Shown here piece by piece: positions 53,983 to 64,000 of a stretch of DNA of 64,000 nucleotides. Location: the NCBI RefSeq assembly GCF_950023065.1, contig NC_088677.1, positions 66,675,469 through 66,739,468 on the forward strand. Reading direction: 5' to 3'. A model generated the notes under the pieces. The model did not search any database. It was not told the DNA's origin and worked only from the letters and a program-made list of their open reading frames with translations. The position numbers and the translations under genes are program-made. Within the stretch, counting starts at the first letter, position 1. Every line of letters begins with the position of its first letter. The stretch is from Planococcus citri (lineage: Eukaryota; Arthropoda; Insecta; Hemiptera; Pseudococcidae).

Positions 53983-54657
53983 GTTCGCAATTTCGAGCTG
54001 ATCGAGTATTTCTTTAGAGCTAATTGAACAGTGAACACATTTCGATAAAGAAATTTGTAACTAAACTTTACTGTAATTTTTATTTTAATGTAAAAATGAA
54101 AATTAGGATCAGGAAAAATTTTTAAAAAGCGAGCACGTGAGGTGATAGTGATAAGGAGATGCGTTGTTGTTGTTGTTGGGTGATTGTTGTTATACGAACC
54201 GTGGGGTGTAGCCAATCACGTTGTTCCATTCAGTTTCAGAACCAATAGGAAATGTTCATATTCTTATCAGTATTTCTATTTTTCTAAATACCGGGTGTCC
54301 AAGAAATAATCATTCAAAAAAATTGGCGTTTGTTGAGTGATTATATTATTTCAATTATTAAACACGAGAGAATCTTTCATTTTGCATTAAAACAAATAAC
54401 GCCAACTCAGAAGCACATTTTTTTGATTGTTATTCAATTCAATTTTCACTTGGGAAAATTTTTTCCCCACTTTTGACTTTGCTTTATCAAAACGTACCAA
54501 TTTCTTAGACACCCGGTAGGTAGAATTCAAATTTTGATAACGAACGAAGTTTTTGGCGAATTTTTTACTTACTTTTTTACTTAGTTTCATTGTTTCATTT
54601 AGTTTCATTTCAAAGGAATAATTCGTTGAGTTTATTCGTTAATAGTGTACTGAAAAA
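53983..54657. promoter_or_regulatory. Divergent promoter between RCL1 and the zinc-finger gene
   Basis: Only 675 bases separate the two start codons. Two CCAAT words (AGCCAATCACG near 54210 and GAACCAATAGG near 54239) and a GATAAGG near 54150 lie in the half next to RCL1. A MITE occupies 54291-54516. Transcription starts are not visible. Confidence 0.55.
54291..54516. mobile_element. MITE, 226 bp, CCGGGTGTC ends, TA duplication
   Basis: Starts CCGGGTGTCCAAGAAAT and ends ATTTCTTAGACACCCGG, flanked on both sides by TA. No coding capacity. It sits inside the shared promoter of RCL1 and the zinc-finger gene. Its GGGTGTCC end recalls the centre of the palindrome at 59.6-60.5 kb. Confidence 0.8.
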
Positions 54658-56183
54658 ATGACTTTCACATGTGAAAGGTGTACCGGAGAATACTCGACTA
54701 AGAAATCTTTGAAACGTCACTCGATGATATGTACAGGAGTCATATTACGCAAACGTGCAAATGTTGCCAAAGGTAATCCTCCTGATCCTATGAAATGTCC
54801 AGAATGTAAAGAATCATTCGTGAATTTAGATCCGTTGAGAACACATATCGAAGTAAATCATGACGTGAAAATTGAAATGGAGACACTGTTTTTCAAAACC
54901 ATGTCTGGTAAAATCATAATTTCGGAGTACTTCGCCACTGACTATTCATTAGATCTACGAATGTTCTAATTTTTTTCGATTGTTTAGATTTTCTTAGTTG
55001 GAAAGAAGGTATAGAAAAAGAAGTTAATTGCGGATATCGTGGAAGAGGACATACATATACCAATACAACTGAACGGAAGTACTTCTTCTGTAATCGCAGT
55101 GGATATAACAAATCTCAAGCCTCAGGGCTTCGACGACATCTTAGTATCAAAATCGATGCAACTTGCCCTTCTACGATGGTAATGCTTTCATCGAGATGTA
55201 TCTCTATCTGTTTAGGGATCTGTTTTCATATGTATAGTTATATTTTCCCATTTGTCGATTGTAGACCGTGGTTGAAAGTGCGAACGGTGTAGATGTCACG
55301 TTTTATAAGACTCATTTCGGTCATGGAACTGGTATAAGAAGATGTTTAACTGATGATGAACGAGAATTGATCGCAAGTAAATATTTTTCGTAGAAATCTC
55401 CAATTATTGGACAGAATTACTCTTTATGTTCCAATTTTCTAAGCTTACTAATTGAAAATTCATTTTTCAGCTAAAATCGGTAACGGCGCGTGTTTCGAAC
55501 AAATTCTAAATGAAGTCAACGATCGCACATCCGACTCGTACCATACCAGAGCGTTAACTACGAAACAAGATTTGCTGAATATAATCCAAGAATACAATCA
55601 ACGTATAACCTCGAACCACAACGGTTCGAAACGTTTGCTGGTTCAGGTTAAATTTCAAACAATCTCGGACATATCATGGACTATCGAATCGGGTTCCGAA
55701 AAACACGCCATTATTCGCATAAAAAAAGAATGCGATATAAATAACTGTTCGTTTAAATGTCGATTCTGTAAAATCTGCTCCCATTTGTACATTTGTGATT
55801 GCATCGATCATATCTCGAACCCGAAGACTACCATTTGTCAACATATTCACGCTTGTGTATTCAAACTGAAAAGTATTCAATTACAAAGCTGGTGGGAAAG
55901 AAAACGCTACGACGGTACCGGTACCGAATCAACTAACAAATCGTCGACGACTGAAAGTGCTAAAAATACCGAAAAACCCTCCGGCAGTACCGAATCAACT
56001 GAAAAATCGTCCACTGAAAGTGCTAAAAATACCAAAAAACCCTCCGGCGGTACCGAATCAACTAATAATTCGTCGACTGAAAGTGCTGAAAGTGATGATA
56101 ATAGACAAACAGAGCAACGTTCGAAAATGTTCATTTATTACGCGGATAAAGGAAATTGTAGTAAAATTGATGTTAATATGTGA
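54658..56183 (+). CDS. Zinc-finger protein: C2H2-type fingers plus SWIM-like cysteine cluster, 421 aa
   Basis: Exons 54658-54907, 54988-55178, 55265-55376 and 55471-56183, all GT-AG and in frame. The N-terminus has a C2HC finger (C5, C8, H21, C25) and a C2H2 finger (C47, C50, H63, H68). Then comes a FLSWKEGIEKE...YFFCNRSG block and a FYKTHFGHG block, an arrangement I recall from many invertebrate proteins thought to derive from MULE-type transposases. About residues 272-317 hold a Cys/His cluster (CDINNCSFKCRFCKICSHLY, then CDC and CQHIHAC), SWIM-like. The tail (about 335-400) is a Ser/Thr/Glu repeat of the STESAKNTxKPSGxTEST type, three units. No DDE core is visible, so this is a DNA- or RNA-binding protein rather than an active transposase. 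Target unknown. Confidence 0.85.
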
Positions 56184-57826
56184 AGCTGAATAGATGTGAT
56201 TAATCGAAAGGTTTCTAAGATTGGTGATTCTGAAGCCAAAGATGTAGATAGACGTTTGTAGAGGATTCGAATCAGTGTTGGAAGAATATTATAAGAATTT
56301 AGGTTCTTATTCTTAGCTTTTTTTTGAAAGAATATTCGAAAATGTTCTCGTTCTTTTTAGTATATCAAAATTGTTTGTTTTTGTTTCTGTTACTGTTTGT
56401 TCTTGTGTTCTACTTTTAATAACGTTTTTAATTAATTTCACAGATTTTCATATTGAAAAGATGTCATGACGACCTATCAAAGGGGATTAAAATTTCGCGA
56501 GAATTACAAATAGGTATTCCATCGAAAGTGTTTTTGAGTATTTTAAAATAATTCTAAGCCTAAAGTAATCAAAGCTCGTACTCGGTTAGTTAGTAACTTT
56601 TAGTCAATTTTTCAAAATGATAGTTGCTAAAATTATCATTTTTTTTTAAGATTTTCAAAAATTCAATTTTTCCAACATTGGTTTTCTTTTTGAAAAAAAA
56701 TTATCAAAATTGACAAAATGTCTCGTTTTTCTCCAAGAATTGTTAGAAATATTTCAGTCGTGTTTTTTTTTTTTTTTTTTTTGTTGCAAAATTTCAATAA
56801 TTTTTTTTTTTTAATCACTTGAAAGACTCGCTTTTTTACAAAAATGTATTCAGAAAAGTCTTAATTTTTCGGCAAAAGTTGCGATTAAGTCTCACTTAAT
56901 GCCCGCAGATTGATGTCAGAAATTGCCAAAATGAAAATGTATCACAATTGTAAGGAATTACGAAATAGTCTGTTTTTAAGACTAAAATTGTAAAAAAGAA
57001 TTGATTATTCGATTTTAATTGGAATTTTTCGTCTTGTAATAATTTTTTTTTTTTAATTCAATTGAAAAGTGTATTTTTTCCTACTTTGAAATGTTTTGCG
57101 CACTTTTTGTAACTTTTTTGATTACTAAAGTTACTTTTTTTTTGGAAAAATTATAAACAGTGTTGCAAAATTAGCTCATGGTTTTTGAAAATTTTGTGAA
57201 AGTATCATGCGACCTATCAAAATCCTTTTTCCAATACTATTTTTGGAGCAGTTTTGAAGAATTTCGAGCCCAATATTATTAGATCATGGTTTTCGAAATT
57301 TTTGAAAATATTCCATGCGACGTTTCAAAATTGATTAAAATTTCAGCAGAAAATTGAAAATTTCTATTAAAACTGTTTTTGAACATTTTCGAAAAATTAG
57401 AGCGTTAAATTTGGTTGATTTTTGTAAACCGTCGAGAAAGAGTTGTATTAAAATTGTTATTATTTATGAGAAAAATCAAATCAATTATTTAATGTGCTTT
57501 CGAAATTGCCATAATATGGAGGCAAAAAAAGTGTGGACGTAAAATTATTGTAATTAGATTACAACTCTGGCCCCATTTTTTTCAAAAATCCTCAATACCA
57601 TGATCTTATTTTAACCTCAAAATACTCCAAACGTAGTCCCAAAAAAAACTTGTAGAAATTTTTGATTTTCTGACGGAATTTTAACCCATTTTGACTGGTC
57701 GCATGACACCTTTTTGTAAAATTACAAAAATATTGATCCTATTTTGAGAATTCAAAATTCTTCAAAAAGGCCCAAAATACATTTTTAGCCAAAATTTTAA
57801 TTTCTCGCTAAATTTTAAAACAATTT
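56184..57826. other. No gene; diverged repeats with CATGCGACCTATCAAA words
   Basis: T/A-rich, with long T runs near 56763 and 56802. The word CATG(C/A)CGACCTATCAAA and the following ATTAAAATTTC(A/G)GCGAGAA recur in diverged form near 56466, 57207, 57311, 57697 and 58070, suggesting an old amplified repeat. A 62-codon frame at 57354 is not a gene. Confidence 0.4.
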
Positions 57827-58065
57827 AATTGAGGGGTTCCATGGAAAAGGGGCCTTAGTCAATTTTTTTTGTTTTTCTGATTTTCACAATAAATTCTGAA
57901 TGTATTTAAAATCATTTTTTTTTATTAATTCTACCATATTCAGTGATATTGAAGTGTTCTTTGATGAAATTTGCTTATAGAAAAACATTTCTAGTCCATT
58001 TGAACTCGTAAAAATCAGTGACAAAAAAAATGACCGAGGCCCCTTTTCCATGAAGCCCCTCAATT
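57827..58065. mobile_element. MITE, 239 bp, ~34-bp inverted ends
   Basis: Left end AATTGAGGGGTTCCATGGAA then AAGGGGCCT. Right end in reverse AATTGAGGGGCTTCATGGAA then AAGGGGCCT. The interior is AT-rich and non-coding. The target duplication cannot be separated from the ends. Confidence 0.7.
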
Positions 58066-59002
58066 GGTCGTATGATGGGTAATTTTTCAAAACCCCCAAG
58101 GCCAAAAATCAAAACCAAATTTTTGGCTAAAAAAAATTGTTTATAAAAATGCTTAAAAACATTTTCGTAAGAAGATTTGATTTTTTCGCAAAAATTTAAG
58201 CCATTTTGATCGGTTGCAAAGTCATTTTTTAAATAATTTTACTACAGCTCGTGCTAATTTATTCCTTATTTTTGTTCTGAATTAATATATTAATTTGTTT
58301 TTATTTTTATTCTTATAAAAATGTACCCATTTTTTTAAGCAAAAATTTCGTTTCATTCCTTTATTTTTTCATTCCTCCAACATTGAAATAAGATTACCTA
58401 AAAAGAAGTTTAATTTCAAGTTGAATTGCAGCGTTTGTTTCGATGTGATTTCTTCAGATTTTTCCTATCTTGGTTCATTTCTCATTGACAATTTCGTGAT
58501 TTATTTATCTTTATTGATTTTTTTGTAAACATAATTAGTATTAATTTGTTATGTAGACTACCTATAATGTATAACTTTGGTAGTTTTATTTTGTGTTCCA
58601 ATAAAAAATAAATTATTTTTTTGTATAAGTAAACGAATGTTTCATAAAATGGACAACGTTTTCGAATTTTTCATTCGATGATAATCTACTCCCTTTCCTC
58701 AAAAATAGGAATAAATTTCGAGTACAGAAAACTGAATTAAAAATCTATGCAGAAAAAAATATCACTAGCTAACCATAAACTCCACAAAACACTTGTAATA
58801 ATAATCTCCTGCAGAATAATTTCATTTCAAAAAAATATTATACATAATCAATCGATCCAGTTTCAAAGTTCTCCAAAATGATAATTATAATTATGTAATT
58901 TAAAAATCACGAAAAATCTATTTCAATTTCACACGGACACGTAGCGCCATCTCTCGAAACATTGACCTACTACGTAGAGTATCTTGGAAATTTGGTATCA
59001 GA
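58066..59002. other. No gene seen; AT-rich
   Basis: Ordinary AT-rich spacer with one plus-strand AATAAA near 58601. Nothing else recognised. Confidence 0.4.
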
Positions 59003-59255
59003 GACCTTCTAATATCCTATATTCTCCTAATAACATAGCCACTTTTCGAGCGGATTTTTAGCCGTTTGGCGATTTTTTCCCGCGTCGAATAAGTTGCATA
59101 CTCAATTTACGCAGGGGAACCAATCTGATATCAGGCGACAAGATAGATTGAAGACCCTCAAGTATCTTATATTCTCCTAATAACATTACTAGAATTTTGA
59201 CTGAAATAAGACTCATTTAGCCATTTTTGCGATGTCCTATAAGTTGCATATGTAT
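59003..59255. repeat. Two-copy direct repeat, period ~148 bp
   Basis: GACCxTCxAxTATCxTATAT followed by TCTCCTAATAACAT occurs at 59003 and 59151; each is followed by a TTTAGCC...GCGAT and a TAAGTTGCATA word in the same order. The copies have diverged. Confidence 0.6.
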
Positions 59256-59641
59256 CCGAAATAAGGGGCAGAATATATTTTATAAAAATTTCTCGATTAT
59301 TCGATCAATTTTTGAGCTAAGGTGATAAAATCTCGAGGAAAAACATCTAAATTTGGTGCCTGGAGGAGAGAAGAAGGGGGTGAAATACGCAAAATTCATA
59401 TTTGAGGTAATTTTCATAGGTACATCTATTACTCAAAATAATCCTCAGGAAGGTGCATGAAGGTAAAACTCAAAAAGGAGCTTAGAAGTCATATGGGGTG
59501 TCCAGTCATACGTTATTGAACCTCCTAAGTATGAATTCGACATGATTTCAGCGAAACCCCCTAAAATGGGCTTCTGAGGGGGAGGTGCAAATTTGAAAAT
59601 CACCTATGCTATAATTTTATGCTGGGTAGCAAATTAATGTG
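59256..59641. other. Left flank of the palindrome, with a direct repeat of its right flank
   Basis: 59503-59612 (GTCATAC, GAACCTC, GTATGAATTxGACATGATTT, CAGCGAA, ATGGGCTT, GAGGTGCAAA) is repeated in the same orientation at 60472-60582 beyond the palindrome. Confidence 0.6.
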
Positions 59642-60475
59642 TGACACAAAAGTAGTGCTCGGTGGCTTTTATTTCCAAGTGGAAAGAGCAAGCGAGATGA
59701 ATGAAGCGGCGTTGAGTAGGAAAAAATAAGGGATTTCAAAAGCGACCTTGAAAATTTCAGGCCCATGCACAGGGTGTCCACAAATTGAAAACCCGGGTTC
59801 GTCATAAAATTCAAACTGGTTTTTATTGGGCCAATGTATTCTACACACTAAGGCGACAGAAACGTGATACGAATTTTTTGAAACCGGTTCATTAATTTGC
59901 AACCAGTTACCAAAAAACACCCAAAAATTGTAGATAGAGAAAAAGGGTTGAAACAAAAGTTGTAGAGCGTGAAAAATTACACAATTCTGTATAATCACAT
60001 TTTGAAACCGGTTCATTGGTTCGCATTTATTAACCAGTTTTTAACAATCACCTAAAAATTGGAGATGGAGAAAAAAGCTTGGAAAAGAAGTTGTAGAGTG
60101 TGAAAAATTGAACTATTTTTGCTGATCATGATTTTAAAACCGGTTCATTAATTTGCAACCAGTTAATAAAAATTACCTAAAAATTGGAGATCGAGGCAAA
60201 AGCTTGTTAACTGGTTACGTATTAATGAACTGGTTTCAAAATATTCATATCACGTTTTTGTCACCTTAGTGTGTAGAATACATTGGCCCAATGAAAACCA
60301 GTTTGAATTTTTTGACCAAACCGGTTTTTCAATTTGTGGACACCCTGTGCATGGGCCTGAAATTTTCAAGGTCGGTTTTGAAAGCCCTCATTTTTTCCTA
60401 CTCAAAGCCGCTTCATTCATCTCGCTAGCTCTTTCCACTTCGAAATAAAAGCCACAAAGCACTACTTTTGTGTCA
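59642..60475. mobile_element. Palindromic element, 834 bp, with GGGTGTCCAC core ends and internal tandem repeats
   Basis: The outer arms (TGACACAAAAGTAGTGCTC ... CACTACTTTTGTGTCA) pair for about 240 bases. Within them stand CAGGGTGTCCACAAATTGAA (59770) and its reverse complement (ending 60353). The centre has three tandem ~125-bp units with AACCGGTTCATTxxTTxGCA and AAAATTGxAGATxGAG words. No coding capacity. It may be one element inserted in another, or a single foldback element. Confidence 0.7.
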
Positions 60476-62600
60476 TACTGTACATTTTTGAACCTCTCGA
60501 GTATGAATTTGACATGATTTCAGCGAATACCTCAAAAATGGGCTTATGAGGGGAGGTGCAAAATTTGAAAATATGCTTATGATTAATTATCCTTTTAGCT
60601 TCAGATTCTCCACAAATTCCCCCTCCCTCACCCTCAACCACCTTCTTCACATCCCAAAAAACCACCCAAATTAAAAAAAAAAATCAAAAAAACAGGATTG
60701 TTAATTATTTTATTAAGTAATTTATTAAAGGGTTGTTTGTTTGTTTTGTTTTTTTTTACCAGACAAAATATATAAGAATAGTTACAAAAATAAATTACTA
60801 GTTACAATAGTATAACAATTATTTAACATTTATACCTTCGTATCCTTCGTATATTACAAATTATTACTAGGTATATTACATGAAAAAAAAAAATTAAACG
60901 AAAAAAAACACTTTTTAACATTTACATTAGCAAAAAAAAAAAAAAAAAGAATAAATAAATGAAGAAGAAAAAAACACAACATAACAGAACGTAAAATCAT
61001 AATACGTGGAAGTTTTATTAGTAATTAAGTATAAAATACGTTTTTCAATTTTTTTTTCTTCATATATTATAACAACGAAAAAAATAAATAAATAAATAAA
61101 TAAATAGAAAAAAAAACAAAGAGATTAAATTAACAAAGCAGTCAGGAGGAATATTAAAAAGCAAATACATTACTGATATGTAGTTATGTACCTGCATACT
61201 AAGTCTTTGAAGAAATACATTTAAACTTAATTGTTACTATTAATTTGAAATTATTTACTTTGAATATGTACATATGCTTCGTTGAGAAAAAAGAAACAAA
61301 CAAAAAAAAACAGAAGAATAGTTAGACAACAAAACAAATAAAAATAAGAAGAGAACTCCTTGCAATCGATTCTTCACCTTATTCTTATAATAGAACTCTG
61401 CGAGTATTTCAAGGATTAAGAGGAGGAGAAAAAAAACCACAGGATATTTAGGAGAAGAGTAATTAAACAAATAGCACAGAAATAGAGAAAAGAATTAACG
61501 TACATAACAAACAAAAAAAAAGGAAAAAAAAACAAGGTAGTACAGTTACGGTAGTCAATGTTTTTTTCATTTATATACGCGAATACCTACATAAAAATTA
61601 AAAATCATACTACTAATAATAAAATTGATTAAATATAACGAAAATAAATAAAATAAAATAAAATAAAAACCAGTTTCACACTCGTACGCTTAAAACGAAC
61701 ATCAGATTTTGGCGTACGTACGATTCATCTACAACATAATGTAGTATTACCAAAAGAGAGAGAGAGAGAAAAAAAAACAAAAAAAATACTGGTTGTCAAT
61801 ACGCGTACCTATAAAGTAATTTAACGTCGCGACGATTTTTCAACGATTAGATAAAATAATCAGACTTTGGGGGGAAAAAACGATATTATCAATCGATCAA
61901 TAATCTCATGTCAAAAAAAAATACAATTTTTGGTACAAAAAAAAAATTACACACAAAAAAGAAAAAAATTAAAAACAAAAAAAACATACACAGGCGTCTT
62001 TAAAAGACGAATTCAACGATAACATACCGCGTAATCCGGTGAACATAATTACTTTGTCTGATTAGATTTATAAAACAATCAATATTAAATAATAGACGGT
62101 AACTTCTGCTGAAAAAAAAAGTAAAACTTGGTGTTCGTGAAACAATATGAAGTATAAAAAAAAATACCTATACACTTGGACACTTGGCGTGTTTCAAGTT
62201 TGTTATAATATTAATAAAACCAACGACGATGAATAATACACATCGGTAAATATTCTATTTTTCATAGCTTATACAATATCACAATGAAATCAGATAAAAA
62301 TAATGCGTTTTGTTTTGTGCTAATTACTTAAAATTTTATTCAATGTCACCGGTGATAAAGAATTAAGAAACCATAGACGAAAAGTTGGCCATTGCTTCAG
62401 AGTGGTCGCCGATGAGAATATGCAGGGAATAGAAAAAATAAAATCGAACAAATACTCTTCGCTACCTATGCAGTTTGTTCGAAAAAACGAGATAGAATAA
62501 TGAAAAAATTATTATAAAAAAAAAAAAAAAAAAAAGCGTAGCAAAATACAAAACCAGTCCAAGAATTTAATAAAGGTTTAAAAAATTATTTTTTAAGAAA
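60476..62600. other. No gene seen; A-rich low-complexity DNA, possibly a minus-strand 3' untranslated region
   Basis: The plus strand is full of A runs, AAAT and AATAA simple repeats (61081-61107, 61645-61668, 62517-62535). Read on the minus strand it is T-rich, with several AATAAA words near 60709-60728. That would fit a long 3' untranslated region of a gene to the right, but no coding exon is present to support it. Confidence 0.3.
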
Positions 62601-64000
62601 TTTTGGCGTTATTTGATTTTTTTGAAACAGTCTATAAAATAGATTAACGAATTTTACTCAATTTTGAATATTACTTTTTCACCTTATTTGGCAGTTTTTA
62701 CGCAACTTTTTTTTGTTTTCAAAGTACTCGTAGCTTTTTTTAAAGTATCAATTTTTTCACACGATTTTTTCATACAGATTATTGAAGAAAACTTCGCAGA
62801 AAAAAGTCACCTAATGAAAATCACACAAAATCAGTAACGTCACACGATTTGGTCCATTCTTTAGATTAATATTTACTAGGAGGATTTTTCTCTACTTTTC
62901 ACAAAATTGAACGGTTATGATTTTTCTCAAATCTTTTTTCATGGCTGTTTTAATGTACAAAAATTTCAAAATTTTGGGAAATCTTACTCCTTTCTCCTCA
63001 TTTTTAAATTAATAAGGCGTATTTAAAAGAGCAATGAAAAAAAAAAAAAAAAAAAAAAACGAAGAATTTTACGCTCGTGATAATTTTATTCTTATGCATT
63101 TTTGGAAGTTTGTTTTTGATTTTTTTTACTGTTCTTCATGATCAAAATAAAATAGCAACGTGAAATGAATTTTCTCAATGTCAAATGAAAATTTCAGACT
63201 GAAATGAAAAATTTCGGTACCTACTTTAAATTTGACGCTTTTCGAGGCCAGGGAAGTTTCATACCACCCAACATCAATTTTTTCAGTATTTTGAATCAGG
63301 TGCCATTTTCAGAGGAGGGAGGAGGGAGGAGCAGCAGCAGGCTGGAAGAAAAGGGAGAGCTTGATTTGAATTTTCAAATTGTACATAATTGAAATTTTCA
63401 AAATTTTGGATTTCACATTCTTTTTGGAAACCGAGGGAGGAGCAGGGGAGGGGGGATTGACTGCCCTAAATCAAGTTTTCCAAATTCAAGTGAAATTTTT
63501 CACTGAAATAAAAAATGTGAAATTTTTAAAACTGGTCCTCTTTTGGAACTTATAAGGAGAAGGGGAGTAGGAGACTCAATAGGTACCGCTCAAAATCATT
63601 TTTCTAAAAGCTCAAGTGAAATTTCAGATTGTGAACCAAATTTTCAAATTTTTGGATTAGACCATTTTTGGAGACACTTGAGGAATTTTTTCAAGGCTCA
63701 AGCAAAATTTCAAGCTGAAATCAGGATTTGACCAATTTTTGGAAAAATCAGAGAAAAAAATGACTTGATAAACCCGAAATGAATTTTTCGAAGTCTAGGT
63801 GACGTTTTAAAATAATTTTTAATGAAAAGAATAATGGAGGGAGAAATTTACATTTTGAACTGTTTTCAAGACACTTGAGGTAAGAAGGGCCTACGAAAAA
63901 TAATTTTTTAGATTCCTCGGTCAATAAAATCTTTCTACCCCCCCCCCCCCACCCCCAAATACAGCTTAGCCACAGACAAGAAAAAATTATTGGAGCAGGT
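62601..64000. other. No gene seen; AT-rich with poly(A) and poly(C) runs
   Basis: An A run of about 22 lies at 63038-63059 and a C run at about 63939-63950. Two degenerate ~170-base units with GAAATTTCAGACTGAAATGA-like and GGAGG(G)AG words occur at 63200-63600. No gene or RNA recognised. Confidence 0.35.

Noticed and set aside
55907..56134. Minus-strand frame rich in Ser/Val over the zinc-finger gene tail
   Set aside because: Shadow of the Ser/Thr repeat of the plus-strand gene.
1..64000. Viral or retroviral genes
   Set aside because: No reverse transcriptase, integrase, capsid or envelope motif was recognised in any frame. The only transposase seen is of the P-element DNA type.

Overview
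The window looks like nuclear DNA of an arthropod, most likely an insect. It is AT-rich, has spliced genes with GT-AG introns, and carries very many TAGGTA/CTACCTA runs and small inverted-repeat transposons. This repeat style recalls hemipteran genomes such as mealybugs, but I cannot fix the species from sequence alone.

Layout. (1) 1-8.8 kb: no confident gene. It holds a 1.75 kb inverted-repeat transposon rich in TGGCAA, a tRNA-like relic, a 132-bp tandem duplication, and a compact CCAAT/E2F-type promoter-like patch near 8.2-8.3 kb. (2) 9-28.3 kb: a tandem cluster of MATH-BTB genes (SPOP/TDPOZ type, predicted Cullin-3 substrate adaptors), all on the plus strand. There are two decayed copies, then genes 1-7, with gene 6 truncated. 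Gene 8 (50.9-52.0 kb) belongs to the same cluster. (3) 29.1-50.2 kb: a block that separates gene 7 from gene 8. It is bounded by imperfect inverted repeats and contains a THAP-domain P-element-type transposase gene in 10 exons. I read it as one ~21 kb P-superfamily transposon whose introns were invaded by a 2.9 kb foldback element and three GGGTGGTCC elements. (4) 52.5-56.2 kb: two divergent genes, RCL1 (pre-rRNA processing, minus strand) and a C2H2/SWIM-like zinc-finger gene (plus strand). They share a 675-bp intergenic promoter that contains a 226-bp MITE. (5) 56.2-64 kb: no gene seen, only diverged repeats, a MITE, an 834-bp palindrome and A-rich low-complexity DNA.

How it fits together. 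The MATH-BTB copies keep nearly constant BTB and C-terminal parts but very different MATH parts, as expected of adaptors that share a ligase and differ in substrate. Genes 2-6 have a separate short coding exon that adds a basic leader resembling a mitochondrial presequence. Genes 4 and 5 have lost the downstream ATG and can only start in that exon. Two promoter types are visible: CACGTG+GATAAG upstream of genes 2, 3, 4 and 6, and a CATCCACCTGC...GCTGACA block upstream of genes 1 and 7. A relic of the RCL1 gene end lies behind gene 4, so a segment spanning the gene 8/RCL1 junction seems to have seeded part of the cluster.
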